Origin: a bacterium
GTDB lineage: Bacteria > Acidobacteriota > Thermoanaerobaculia > Multivoradales > J023
Direction: 5' to 3'
Assembly: GCA_024226315.1 (NCBI GenBank)
Contig: JAAELT010000071.1
Span: 21,671 to 85,670 of the forward strand
Length of the DNA stretch: 64,000 nt
The position numbers and the translations under genes were made by a program. Within the stretch, counting starts at the first letter, position 1; every line of letters starts with the position of its first letter. Shown here in pieces: positions 38,890 to 47,882 of the stretch. The notes under the pieces were generated by a model, which saw nothing but the letters and a program-made list of their open reading frames with translations, was not told where the DNA came from and ran no database searches.

Positions 38890-39783
38890 TCAGACCTCGA
38901 CCAGCTCCAGCCTGACGCCGGGCACCGTCGCCGGTTCGGGTGCCGCCGTCTCGGATGCCGCCGTCTCGTCGGGGGTGTCGAGATCGTCCGGGGGCGGAAC
39001 GTGTGCCAGCAGATCGCGCGCCACGCGCTCGAAGTGCGCGCCGCTGTCGGTGACGCAGAAGTGATGCACGACCTCGCCGTTTCCGGTCGCCAGGCGTCGC
39101 GATGCGAGCTCGCGGTCGACTTCGCGGGTCACCGCCTCAGCGGAGTCGACCAGGCGGGTCTCCGCGCCGACGACCTGACGCAGCACCGGCTTGAGCAGCG
39201 GGTAGTGGGTGCAGCCCAGCACCAGGGTGTCGATCCGGGCCTCGAGCAGCGGCTCCAGGTAGCGCTCGGCGATCTGTCGCGAGATTGAATCGTCACTCCA
39301 GCCCTCTTCGACCAGCGGAACGAACAGTGGGCAGGCCCGGCTGAGCACCTCGATCTCGGGATCCAGCCGGCGGATGGCGCGGCCATAGGCGTCGGAACGG
39401 ATCGTCGACTCCGTGGCGATCACGCCGACCCGTCCACGGGTGGCGTCGACCGCAGTGGCGGCGCCCGGCTCGACCACGCCCCACACCGGCACCGGCAGGT
39501 CGAGCTCGTCGAGGGCCAGGGCGGAGGCGGTGTTGCAGGCCACGACCACGGCTTTGACGCCGCGCGAGAGCAAAAAGTCGATGTTGCGCCGCGTGTAGCG
39601 CCGGACCGTGCGCGGCGACTTGTCGCCGTAGGGAAGCCGGGCCGTATCGCCGAGGTAGAGGATCGACTCCTGGGGCAGCCGCCGCGCCAGCGTGGCGACC
39701 ACGGTCAGACCGCCGACGCCGGAGTCGAAGACTCCGATCGGCAGGCTGGCGCTGGCGCCGGGCTCGTCGTGCAGGGCGCTCAA
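38890..39783 (-). CDS. murI: Glutamate racemase MurI
   Basis: MurI makes D-glutamate for peptidoglycan. The 297-residue product from TTG 39783 begins MSALHDEPGASASLPIG and has the motifs IGVFDSGVGGLTVV, YLGDTARLPYGDKS, the first catalytic cysteine in VVACNTASALAL, and the second in TLVLGCTHYPLLKP. The TTG overlaps the stop of the GerMN gene. A frame extension upstream has no good start. The last 30 residues are an Ala/Glu/Pro-rich tail of no known function. Confidence 0.93.
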   Translation of the reverse strand: MSALHDEPGASASLPIGVFDSGVGGLTVVATLARRLPQESILYLGDTARLPYGDKSPRTVRRYTRRNIDFLLSRGVKAVVVACNTASALALDELDLPVPVWGVVEPGAATAVDATRGRVGVIATESTIRSDAYGRAIRRLDPEIEVLSRACPLFVPLVEEGWSDDSISRQIAERYLEPLLEARIDTLVLGCTHYPLLKPVLRQVVGAETRLVDSAEAVTREVDRELASRRLATGNGEVVHHFCVTDSGAHFERVARDLLAHVPPPDDLDTPDETAASETAAPEPATVPGVRLELVEV

Positions 39784-40382
39784 GGTGCTCGAGCGATCAG
39801 ATCGGTGTTGGCCGAAAGAGGTCTCATGGTGTCCAGGTGACCGGCGAAGGTGCGCGGCTGACGGCCGTTCCACAGCAGAACGAGCTGCTCGACTTCCTCG
39901 AAGTTGAGCAGCACGGTGTTGACCACGCTGTAGACCGTCAGGATCTCCTGCCGCGACCCGGAAGGCGGCGGCGGCGCACCTTCTGGGGACTGCAGGTCGA
40001 GAAAGGCTGTTCTCTCGGCCAGGTAGACTCTTCGGACCGTGACCCCTTCCGGCAGCGGCGCATACAGACCCGAGGCCGGTGTCTCGGCGACCCCGGGGCC
40101 GGCGAGCAGTGCCTCCACCACGGCCACGATCCCTTCGGCCACGGCTTCGCTCGACGGCACCTCACGACGCTCGGCCCGCAGCCAGCCGCCGGCGCTCGGG
40201 AAGTAGAGATCCGCCGGCGTCAGATCCAGGGCTTCGAGCTCCTCCTCGCCCTCGGTCGCTGTCTCCTCGATCGGCTCCGAGCCCTCACCGGGCTCGACTT
40301 CGCGCTCGCAGGAGACAATCGTCACGACAGCCACGAGGACCGCGGTGAGCGTGATCGCTATCAGCACCGTCTGCCGGCTCAC
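39780..40382 (-). CDS. GerMN-domain lipoprotein
   Basis: The 200-residue product has a type II signal ending IVSCERE (Cys25) and a Glu-rich spacer. One GerMN domain follows with LYFPSAGGWLRAERREV, VAEGIVAVVEALLAGP, LPEGVTVRRVYLAERTAFLD and QEILTVYSVVNTVLLNF. GerMN domains are found in spore germination and other envelope lipoproteins and often sit beside amidases. Its start overlaps the amidase stop by four bases, so the two are probably translated together and act on the cell wall. Confidence 0.88.
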   Translation of the reverse strand: MSRQTVLIAITLTAVLVAVVTIVSCEREVEPGEGSEPIEETATEGEEELEALDLTPADLYFPSAGGWLRAERREVPSSEAVAEGIVAVVEALLAGPGVAETPASGLYAPLPEGVTVRRVYLAERTAFLDLQSPEGAPPPPSGSRQEILTVYSVVNTVLLNFEEVEQLVLLWNGRQPRTFAGHLDTMRPLSANTDLIARAP

Positions 40383-41989
40383 GACGGGTCCTCGGCCGCC
40401 CCGGTCCCGACGCTGTCGGCATCCGCGTCGCTGGGAACGACGTCGCGGGCCTCGACCTGCGTCTTGAAGCGGCTCACCGCCCTGACCAGGGCGTCGACCA
40501 GCTCGGCCCGGTAAGCCGGGGTCTGGAGCTTGGTCTCCTCCGCGGGATTCGACAGGAATCCGAGCTCCACCAGAACCGCGGGCATCTTGGCGCCCATCAA
40601 GACTCGGAACGGCGCTTGCTTGACGCCGCGATCACGCAGCCCGAGAGCCAGATTGAGCTCCTCCTGCACCAGGTTGGCGAAGCGCTGGCTCTCCGCCAGG
40701 TGGTAGGACTGAGCCAGGTCCCAGAGGATCATCTGCAGGTCCTGCTCCGGATTCGTCTCGCCGCCGGCGGCCCGATTCTCCGTCGCGGCGACCTCGGCGG
40801 CCCTCTGGTCGCTCGCTTCGCGGCTCAGGAAGTAGGTCTCGGCGCCGTGAGCCTGGGGCCCGAACGACGAGTTGAAGTGCAGGGAGATGAACAGGTCGGC
40901 CCGGTTCTGGTTGGAGATCGCCGAGCGCGTCTCGTGCGTGACCTCGACGTTCTCGGTGCGTGTCATCACCACCTTCACCGGCAGCCGTCGTTCGAGCTGG
41001 AGCTTGAGCGCGCGCGCCACCAGCAGCGTGAGGCTCGCCTCCGCCGATCCCGCCGGACCGATGGCCCCGGTCTCGGCACCGCCGTGGCCGGGATCGAGCG
41101 CGATGGTGCGGATGCCTGGAGCCCGCTCCTGCACCCGCCGGGGCGACGGGCCGGGCGCCTCGCTCGAGGCGCGGCCCTCGAACACCTCGATCACCATACG
41201 CGTCACCGGTCCGGTCAGCAGGCGGGGTTTTTCGGCCACCGCGTTGTCCGCCAGCTCCAGGCGCAGACCCTCGGGAGCGACGATGATGTTCTCGACCAGC
41301 GGGTCCCCGGCGCGCGGGATCTGGATCGGCAGCTCCAGTCGGTCGCCGATCAGGCGGATATCGAGAGCTCCCGGCGATTGCTCCACCCGGTAGCGCGGCT
41401 CTTCGGAGAACCGGATCTCGACCAGGCTGACCTGGTACTGGTGCACCAGGCTGACGGAGCCGCGCAGCCGCCGCAGCTCGGGTCGCGCGACCGTCAACGC
41501 CTGCTGGTCCGGATTCCAGGCGAACTGGTAGTTGAGCGCGTCGCTCAGGGCACGTTCGAGCAGCTCGAGCGTAACCATGAGCCCTCCGGCGACACGGATA
41601 GGAGCGCCGTCGAGCGGAGTGATCTTTCTCTCGCCCCGGCCATCTGGCGCCACTGTCACCATCGACGCCTGGGCCGGGCCGACGATGATGTGGCGGTCTT
41701 CGAAAACCAGCGTATGGCTATCGCCGAGCGGACCGATTCGGACCTCCACTCCCAGGACCGCGGCGATCGGCCACAGGGCGAAACGGGGTCCACCGGGAGT
41801 GATCGAGTAGGCGACGTTGGCGGCCTGGCGCCCTTCGACCATCAAACTCGCCGTCCCGGTGGAGAGAATCACCGGGGCTTCCGGCTTTTCGTCCTCTGCG
41901 AGGGCGCTACCGGCCAGCAGCCAGGCTACGCAAAGGAGCAGAAGCCGGCGCGGATGGGTAGAGCGGACGGAGTTCGGCGAGGAGGGCAT
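40379..41989 (-). CDS. N-acetylmuramoyl-L-alanine amidase with AMIN domain
   Basis: This zinc amidase cuts the bond between MurNAc and the stem peptide. The 536-residue product has a signal peptide (LLLLCVAWLLAGSALA), an N-terminal copper-amine-oxidase-like region (PLDGAPIRVAGGLMVTLELL), an AMIN-like beta domain, and a C-terminal Amidase_3 domain. The zinc and catalytic residues appear in TIALDPGHGGAETGAIG, SLHFNSSF and VLVELGFLSN. It leads the minus-strand set with GerMN, murI and rph. Confidence 0.93.
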   Translation of the reverse strand: MPSSPNSVRSTHPRRLLLLCVAWLLAGSALAEDEKPEAPVILSTGTASLMVEGRQAANVAYSITPGGPRFALWPIAAVLGVEVRIGPLGDSHTLVFEDRHIIVGPAQASMVTVAPDGRGERKITPLDGAPIRVAGGLMVTLELLERALSDALNYQFAWNPDQQALTVARPELRRLRGSVSLVHQYQVSLVEIRFSEEPRYRVEQSPGALDIRLIGDRLELPIQIPRAGDPLVENIIVAPEGLRLELADNAVAEKPRLLTGPVTRMVIEVFEGRASSEAPGPSPRRVQERAPGIRTIALDPGHGGAETGAIGPAGSAEASLTLLVARALKLQLERRLPVKVVMTRTENVEVTHETRSAISNQNRADLFISLHFNSSFGPQAHGAETYFLSREASDQRAAEVAATENRAAGGETNPEQDLQMILWDLAQSYHLAESQRFANLVQEELNLALGLRDRGVKQAPFRVLMGAKMPAVLVELGFLSNPAEETKLQTPAYRAELVDALVRAVSRFKTQVEARDVVPSDADADSVGTGAAEDPS

Positions 41990-42077
41990 GATTCTCTGGG
42001 AAAACGGGGTCGGAGCAGGATCGCGGGTGAGCGAGCTCGGGGGACGAGTTTAGCAAGAGCGGGCTTCTCCGGGAGGG

Positions 42078-42106
42078 TTGCAAGCTCGGGAAGGAGGGCT
42101 TACAAT
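42078..42106 (+). promoter_or_regulatory. Promoter of tRNA-Glu
   Basis: TTGCAA at 42078-42083 and TACAAT at 42101-42106 have an ideal 17-base spacer. A start near 42113 would put the tRNA 5' end about 30 bases downstream. Confidence 0.8.
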
Positions 42107-42141
42107 GTCGCTCCCCCGCGCGGGACCTGGCGCGGGACCGT

Positions 42142-42217
42142 GGCCCGTTCGTCTAGGGGTCTAGGACGCCGGCCTCTCACGCCGGTAACACGGGTTCGAA
42201 TCCCGTACGGGCTACCA
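42142..42217 (+). tRNA. tRNA-Glu (anticodon CUC)
   Basis: A 76-base cloverleaf with encoded CCA end. The acceptor stem GGCCCGT pairs with ACGGGCT (first pair G-U), discriminator A. The anticodon stem CCGGC/GCCGG encloses CTCTCAC, giving CUC for GAG codons. The T arm is ACGGG-TTCGAAT-CCCGT. It has its own promoter and starts 25 bases before the next coding gene. Confidence 0.97.
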
Positions 42218-42236
42218 ACCTCTCTCCCCTCGGTCG

Positions 42237-43508
42237 ATGCTATTCGACCACATGTTTACGACGATACACCTCCGACACGTCGGCCTCGCCAGCCTGCTGT
42301 TCCTGGCTGTCGCCGCGACGGCCGCTGCCGAGGAATGGTCGCAATGGGGCGGCCCCGACCGCAACTTCACTGTCGAAGCCCGGGAGCTGGCGACGTCCTG
42401 GCCCGAAGGCGGGCCACCGCGCGAGTGGAGCCTGCCGCTGGGTCCCGGCCACTCGGCCGTCGTCGTCGCGGACGGCACTCTCTTCGCGACGTACCGCCGT
42501 GGCGACCGGGAGGTGCTGGTGGCGCACAACGCGGCCCACGGTGGCCTGAAATGGCGCGACGAGCAGCAGGCCCAGCTGTGGAAGGGCTTCGATTCCCAGT
42601 TCGGCTCCGGACCCCACTCGACGCCCCTGGTCGCCGGCGGGCGGCTCTTCACGGTCAGTGTGCGGGCGTTGGTCCGGTGCCTGGACCCCCGCACCGGCAA
42701 GGTGCTGTGGTCCCACGACCTGTGGCAGGAACACGACGCCAAGCCCGGGGATCGGGGCTACGCGTCGAGCCCGCTCGAATACGACGGCGCGCTGGTCGTC
42801 CCGACCTCGGGCAAGGGCAGCGGGCTCGTGGCGCTCGAGGCGGCGAGCGGAGAGGTGCGGTGGACGAACCTCGAGCTGACCAACAACGCAATCTCCTCGC
42901 CGGTAGTGGCGCGGGTCGGGGACCGCGACCAGCTGGTGGCCTTCATGGGTCGGGAAGTGGTCGGCGTCGCTCCGGCCGACGGCCGCGTTTTGTGGCGCCA
43001 TCCCCACGAGACCAAGTACCGCGTCAACGCGATGACGCCGCTGGGCGGCGGCGACGGCCTGATCTTCGTGTCGGCGGCCTACGACTCGGGCAGCCGTGCC
43101 TTGCAGCTGTCGAGTGACGGTGCTTCCGTCGAGGAGCTGTGGTACGAACGGAAGCTGCAGATCCATCACGGCACCGCGGTGCGGCTCGGCGACACCGTCG
43201 TCGGCTCGAGCGGTGACTTCGGTCCTGCCTTCTTGACCGGCCTCGACGTCCGAACAGGAGAGCTGCGATTCAAGAGCCGGGGCTTCGCCAAGGCCAACCT
43301 CCTGCTGGTGGGAGAGCAACTGGTGATCCTCGACGAAGACGGGGTGCTCGCACTGGCGAGCCTCGGGGCGGACGGCCCGGTCGTTCACGCCCGCGCCCAG
43401 GTGCTGCACTCGGTGAGCTGGGCGGCGCCGGCGCTGGTGGGGACGATCCTCTACCTGCGCGACCAGCGAGAGCTCGTTGCCCTCGATCTCGGCCCACGGT
43501 CCCCCTGA
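42237..43508 (+). CDS. Exported PQQ-like beta-propeller protein
   Basis: The 423-residue product has a signal peptide (VGLASLLFLAVAATAAA) and opens with EWSQWGGPDRNF, the usual first blade of this family. Repeated blade motifs follow, for example VRCLDPRTGKVLWSHDLW, LVALEAASGEVRWTNLEL and GVAPADGRVLWRHPHE. Most such proteins lack PQQ and work as scaffolds or redox partners in the periplasm. ATG 42252 is an alternative start closer to the signal. It is followed by a GMC oxidoreductase gene. Confidence 0.88.
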   Translation: MLFDHMFTTIHLRHVGLASLLFLAVAATAAAEEWSQWGGPDRNFTVEARELATSWPEGGPPREWSLPLGPGHSAVVVADGTLFATYRRGDREVLVAHNAAHGGLKWRDEQQAQLWKGFDSQFGSGPHSTPLVAGGRLFTVSVRALVRCLDPRTGKVLWSHDLWQEHDAKPGDRGYASSPLEYDGALVVPTSGKGSGLVALEAASGEVRWTNLELTNNAISSPVVARVGDRDQLVAFMGREVVGVAPADGRVLWRHPHETKYRVNAMTPLGGGDGLIFVSAAYDSGSRALQLSSDGASVEELWYERKLQIHHGTAVRLGDTVVGSSGDFGPAFLTGLDVRTGELRFKSRGFAKANLLLVGEQLVILDEDGVLALASLGADGPVVHARAQVLHSVSWAAPALVGTILYLRDQRELVALDLGPRSP

Positions 43509-43517
43509 GCCCAGCCG

Positions 43518-45014
43518 ATGCTGCTCGACGCCAACGACCTGGACCACGGAGCCGTCCTCGACGCCGATCTGTGCATTGCCGGCGCTGGCGCCGCCGGCAT
43601 TACTCTAGCGTTGCAGTTCCTCGACTCGGGGAGGTCGGTGCTGCTTCTCGAAGGCGGTGGTTTGAAGCGCGAAACCGACGTCCAGAACCTCTACGCCGGC
43701 ACCTCCGACGAACCCCTGGCCGACGGCTATCCGCTGATGTCGCGGCTGCGCCTCCTGGGGGGCACGACGAACCACTGGATCGGCGCCTGCCTGACCTTCG
43801 ACCCGATCGATTTCACCGCCCGCGACTGGGTACCTGACAGCGGCTGGCCCTTCGAGCGCTCCGAGCTCCGGCCCTATTACATGCGTGCGGCCGAGGTTGC
43901 CGGCATCAGCCCGCCTGCTTTCGATGACGTCGATCCGACGCTCTTCGAAGGATCGATGATCGGCGTCAAGCAAACGCAGGGGCATGCGCGCCGGTTCGGA
44001 GAGGTCTACAGAGAGCAGCTGGAGGAGGCGCCGGCTCTCCGCCTGGTGCTCAACGCCAACGTGGTCCGGGTGGCTCTGGGCCAGGATGCCGGGAGCGTCG
44101 AACAACTGGATCTGGCGACGCTGGGCGGAAAGCGCCTCGCGGCCCGCGCAAAGTGTTTCGTCCTCGCCCTCGGCGGGATCGAGAACTCCCGCATGCTGCT
44201 GGTCTCCGATGATGTCCAGTCCACCGGCGTCGGCAACGCCCACGACCTGGTGGGCCGTTACTGGATGGATCACAGCGGATTCCCCGTGGCCGCGGTTTGT
44301 GTCAGCGACCGAGACCGCACGCTCGTCACCTACCGCCCGCAGGGTGGCCGAGTACTTCGGTTGAACGAGGAGATCCAGCGCCGGCACCGGCTGGTCAACT
44401 GCGGATTGATGTTCAACCACGTCCCCCTGATCGAGGACACTCGCCACGCCCTGCTGCGCGACGGGGCCTGGCAGAGGCTCGCGCCCTATTTGGAGGATTC
44501 GGGCATCCGGCCGGAGAGCTCGCTGCTGGGACGCTTCGACAGACACCGCGACGACAAGCTGTACTACCGCCGATTCAGCCTGTTGCCGGAGCAGATTCCG
44601 ACCCCGGACAGCCGGGTGACGCTGGGCACCGCGGAGGACCCCTTCGGTCTTCGGCGGGTGCATATGCAATGGTCGCTGCCGCCGGAAACGTACCGCACCG
44701 CGCGCAAGACCGCGGAGCTCTTCGCCGAGGACCTGGGCCGCCGCGGGCTGGGCCGGGTCGCGGTGGACTTCGATGCGCTCGAGGGAGCCGTCTACCAACC
44801 CGGTTTCCACCACATGGGGGGCACCCGCATGCACCCCGATCCGCGGCAGGGAGTGGTGGACGGCCAGTGCCGGGTTCACAGCGTCGCCAACCTCTACCTC
44901 GCCGGCAGCTCGGTCTTCCCGACCTCGAGCTACGCCAACCCCACCTTCACCATCCTGGCGATGACCCTGCGGTTGGCGGACTATCTCGCCTCGCGGCTCG
45001 GGAGAGAGGCATGA
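43518..45014 (+). CDS. GMC-family FAD-dependent oxidoreductase
   Basis: The 498-residue product begins with an FAD-binding Rossmann loop (LCIAGAGAAGITLALQF). It has LLGGTTNHWIG and a C-terminal GMC domain with FHHMGGTRMHPDP and PTSSYANPTFTILAMT. Related proteins are the large subunits of membrane-bound sugar and alcohol dehydrogenases. The gene after it encodes a small subunit-like protein, overlapping by four bases, which supports that type of complex. The substrate cannot be told from sequence. Confidence 0.88.
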   Translation: MLLDANDLDHGAVLDADLCIAGAGAAGITLALQFLDSGRSVLLLEGGGLKRETDVQNLYAGTSDEPLADGYPLMSRLRLLGGTTNHWIGACLTFDPIDFTARDWVPDSGWPFERSELRPYYMRAAEVAGISPPAFDDVDPTLFEGSMIGVKQTQGHARRFGEVYREQLEEAPALRLVLNANVVRVALGQDAGSVEQLDLATLGGKRLAARAKCFVLALGGIENSRMLLVSDDVQSTGVGNAHDLVGRYWMDHSGFPVAAVCVSDRDRTLVTYRPQGGRVLRLNEEIQRRHRLVNCGLMFNHVPLIEDTRHALLRDGAWQRLAPYLEDSGIRPESSLLGRFDRHRDDKLYYRRFSLLPEQIPTPDSRVTLGTAEDPFGLRRVHMQWSLPPETYRTARKTAELFAEDLGRRGLGRVAVDFDALEGAVYQPGFHHMGGTRMHPDPRQGVVDGQCRVHSVANLYLAGSSVFPTSSYANPTFTILAMTLRLADYLASRLGREA

Positions 45015-45421
45015 AGATCACCCGCCGCGGCGTCCTCCTCGGCGTGCTGGCGGCCTCCGGCGGCGTCCTCGCCTACCAGCGGTTTCCATGGGAGGTTGCC
45101 CAGCGCTCGGAGATGCACGACTTCCTTTTCCGGCTGCTGGAGGTTGTGGCGGTGCCGCATCCGCTAAAGGTGGGCGAAGCCCACCTGCGCGCCACGCCGG
45201 GTCTCAAGGGCCAGCCGCAGAAGCTCCTCGACGCGGTGTTCACCGACCTGCTGCCGCTGGCGCCCAGGGGCACGGTCGAGGAGCTGGCGACGGCCATGCG
45301 CGACAAGGCGCGGCGCCAGTTCGAGACTGGCGACGTGATGACGGTCAGCACCTGGATCCTCGCCCGGGCGGAGGTCGAGCTGTGCGCCCTGATCGCCCTC
45401 GACCGGCGCCCGGTTCGATAA
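45011..45421 (+). CDS. Small exported subunit of the GMC oxidoreductase
   Basis: From ATG 45011 the product is 136 residues. A twin-arginine-like leader (KITRRGVLLGVLAASGGVLA) suggests Tat export, consistent with a folded FAD partner. The rest is helical (HDFLFRLLEVVAVPHPLKVG, WILARAEVELCALIAL). Gluconate 2-dehydrogenase gamma-type subunits have this size, leader and gene position. A pairing with the GMC protein is inferred from the ATGA overlap. Confidence 0.7.
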   Translation: MKITRRGVLLGVLAASGGVLAYQRFPWEVAQRSEMHDFLFRLLEVVAVPHPLKVGEAHLRATPGLKGQPQKLLDAVFTDLLPLAPRGTVEELATAMRDKARRQFETGDVMTVSTWILARAEVELCALIALDRRPVR

Positions 45422-45440
45422 GTCGAGCGCCGGCGAGCTG

Positions 45441-45469
45441 TTGGCGCCAGAGGATGAGCCATCTATAAT
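45441..45469 (+). promoter_or_regulatory. Strong sigma70-type promoter
   Basis: TTGGCG at 45441-45446 and a perfect TATAAT at 45464-45469 with a 17-base spacer. Transcription would start near 45476, giving a leader of about 86 bases before the TonB receptor gene. Confidence 0.75.
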
Positions 45470-45561
45470 GACTTTGCGCCCGATCCGCCACGGGCCGCGA
45501 GGGGAGCCCAGCCACGGAGCTCCGAGTTTCATCCGTAGGACAGCACCGAGCGAGAACACCT

Positions 45562-47757
45562 TTGAGAAGAACTGTCTACGTCTGCATCGCGCTTCTCGCG
45601 GTCTGGCCGGCCTATGCCGTACCAGAGTCTGCCGCGCCGGCATCTGGCGCGGGCACGGAAGGACCGGGCTTTCTGGGGCGCGTCGAAGCCGGCGGCGGGA
45701 TCGCGGTGGAGCATGCCCGGGTGACGGCGGCCGGTACCGCCACGGAGGTCTACACCGACAGCCACGGTGAATTCAGCCTGCACGGCTGCGAGCTGCCGTG
45801 CTCGCTGGTGATCACCCATCCGCGGTTTCACGACCACGTGCACGACGTCGAGGCGTTCGGCGAGGAGCGGGTGGTGATCGCGCTCACCGCCAAACAGGAG
45901 GTTTTCGAGCAGGTCGACGTCACGGCCTCGCGCGGGGGCAGCGGCGCGTTCGCGCCGGCGAGCGTTGCCTCGACAGTGATCCGCACCGAGGACAAGGCGA
46001 CCGCGCCCTCGACCTTGACCGAGCTGGTCGAGGGGGTTGCCGGGGTGGCGGAGAACGGCCAGGGCGGTATCTTCCAGGTGTTCTCGATCCGCGGCGTGTC
46101 CAGGCACCGGGTGCTCACCCTGGTCTCGGGCATCCCGATCATCGGCGAGCGCCGCGCCGGGGTGTCGACGTCGTTCATCGATCCCACACTGATGGGCTCG
46201 GTCGACGTGCTGCGCGGACCGGCGTCCACCCACTACGGCTCCGGTGCTCTCGGTGGCGTGGTGCAGATCTTCCCCCGCGTTTTCGACGGCCTCCAGTTCG
46301 ATGCCGGCTACGACAGCTTCGGTGACGCTCACTACGAGCGCGTCGGCTGGGGAGCGACCGATGCGGCCGGCGGCTCGTGGTCACTCGGCGTGGCGCACCG
46401 CACCGCCGACAACGACACCGCGGCCGACGGCAGCGAGCTCAACTCCCACTACACGCAGTACTCGGCGTCGATCAGCCGCGCCTGGAGTGCCGCTGGCCTC
46501 GATTTCGAGGTCCAGGCGATGCCTTCCTACGGCCGCGACATCGGCAAATCGAACAGCGACTTCCCGGGCCGCATCACCAACTATCCGCGCGAGACCCATC
46601 TGTTGCTGCGTTTCGGGGTGAATTCGAACGGCAGCGCCGCTCGGCCGTGGAGTCTCTCCGCGTTCGTCCACCCGAACGACCTGATTACCGAGGATCTGCG
46701 GGTCGGCAACCGCATCACCGAGGTCGAGAACGAAGCCTTCGATTTCGGCGCCGGTTGGCAAAGCGACTGGTCGCGGGCCGGCGGCGAGGGGCGCTTCAGC
46801 GGTCTCAGCGGCCGCTTCGGCTTCGACTACGTCGGCCGTCGCGGAGTCAGTGCTTTCGAGCGACGGGAAAGCCTGACGGACGGCTCGATCACCGAGCTCC
46901 AGACCCTCGATGAGGCCACTCAGGACGAAGCCGCGGCCTACGGCACCCTGCGCTGGGGCTGGGGCGTCGGCACCTTCCAGGCCGGCGGCCGTTTCACCTG
47001 GCAGCAACAGAGCAACGGCGACGCCCCGAGTCGCAACGACACCGCCTGGACGGCGTTTCTGGGCTACGTCCGCCCCGTGGGGGCCGGTTTCGAGCTTGCC
47101 GCCAACCTGGGCACCGGCCTGCGCTTCCCCAATCTGAGCGAGCGCTTCTTCACCGGCACCACCGGCCGCGGCGGCGTGATCGGCAATCCGGATCTCGACC
47201 CCGAGGGCTCCGTCACCTTCGATCTCGGCCTGCGCTGGTACGGCAACCAGACGTTCCTTTCCGCCCAGGTCTTCCATCAGGAGATCGACGACTACATCGA
47301 GCGAATCGAAGTCGACGAAGATCTGTTGACGTTCGTCAACCTCACCTCCGGCACGATCGTGGGCTTCGAGCTCGAGGGTTTCCACCAGATCAGCGATCAA
47401 TGGCTCTTCTCCTGGAGTGGCCACCTGCTCGACGGCGAGGACGCGGATGGAGGTCCGCTCGCCGACGTTCCTTCGGACCGTCTCCAGGTCGGCCTGAAGT
47501 ACGACCGCGATTCGTGGGAGAGCCAGTTGCAGATCCAGCACCGGGACAGCAAAGACGATCCCGGCAGCGGCGAGAACCCGATCCCCTCGGCGCAGCTGGT
47601 TTCGGCTTCGGTGACCTACCGCGTGGCCGCGGACCTCGCGCTGACGCTGCGGGGGCGCAACCTGCTCGACGAGGAGTACTTCAACTCCGCCGACGACAAG
47701 TCTCCCCTGGCGCCGGGCCGCGCGTTCAGCCTGAGTCTGTCGTGGTCTGGTGGATAA
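45562..47757 (+). CDS. TonB-dependent outer-membrane receptor
   Basis: The 731-residue product has a signal peptide (VYVCIALLAVWPAYA), a carboxypeptidase-like N-terminal domain (HARVTAAGTATEVYTDSHGE), a plug domain (FSIRGVSRHRVLTLVSGIPI, then VDVLRGPASTHYGSGALGG) and a 22-strand-like barrel. It ends in alternating residues and an aromatic-containing tail (FSLSLSWSGG). The substrate is unknown. The only workable start is TTG 45562, with little binding site. A TATAAT promoter lies upstream and a strong hairpin downstream. Confidence 0.92.
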   Translation: MRRTVYVCIALLAVWPAYAVPESAAPASGAGTEGPGFLGRVEAGGGIAVEHARVTAAGTATEVYTDSHGEFSLHGCELPCSLVITHPRFHDHVHDVEAFGEERVVIALTAKQEVFEQVDVTASRGGSGAFAPASVASTVIRTEDKATAPSTLTELVEGVAGVAENGQGGIFQVFSIRGVSRHRVLTLVSGIPIIGERRAGVSTSFIDPTLMGSVDVLRGPASTHYGSGALGGVVQIFPRVFDGLQFDAGYDSFGDAHYERVGWGATDAAGGSWSLGVAHRTADNDTAADGSELNSHYTQYSASISRAWSAAGLDFEVQAMPSYGRDIGKSNSDFPGRITNYPRETHLLLRFGVNSNGSAARPWSLSAFVHPNDLITEDLRVGNRITEVENEAFDFGAGWQSDWSRAGGEGRFSGLSGRFGFDYVGRRGVSAFERRESLTDGSITELQTLDEATQDEAAAYGTLRWGWGVGTFQAGGRFTWQQQSNGDAPSRNDTAWTAFLGYVRPVGAGFELAANLGTGLRFPNLSERFFTGTTGRGGVIGNPDLDPEGSVTFDLGLRWYGNQTFLSAQVFHQEIDDYIERIEVDEDLLTFVNLTSGTIVGFELEGFHQISDQWLFSWSGHLLDGEDADGGPLADVPSDRLQVGLKYDRDSWESQLQIQHRDSKDDPGSGENPIPSAQLVSASVTYRVAADLALTLRGRNLLDEEYFNSADDKSPLAPGRAFSLSLSWSGG

Positions 47758-47779
47758 GACCTGTCTGGTGGACAAGACC
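47736..47779 (+). repeat. Short tandem direct repeat after the receptor gene
   Basis: GTCTGGTGGATAAGACC is followed directly by TGTCTGGTGGACAAGACC; the units differ at one main position. It covers the stop codon of the receptor gene and lies just before the terminator. Confidence 0.6.
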
Positions 47780-47790
47780 CGAACAAACCA

Positions 47791-47824
47791 AACCCCCCGG
47801 GTGCTTGGGAGCTCCCGGGGGGTT
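47791..47824 (+). terminator. Hairpin terminator after the TonB receptor gene
   Basis: AACCCCCCGGG and CCCGGGGGGTT form a perfect 11-bp stem with a 12-base loop. There is no T-tract, but the stem is very stable and is placed 34 bases after the stop. Confidence 0.75.
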
Positions 47825-47882
47825 CAGTGAGGAAGAGGAAGAAGCTCTGTCGTTGTATACGATGCTCGCCGTGAAGGGTTTC

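Noticed and set aside
40616..43117. 833-residue plus-strand frame
   Set aside because: It runs antisense to the amidase, through the tRNA gene and out of frame through the propeller gene. No domain is visible.
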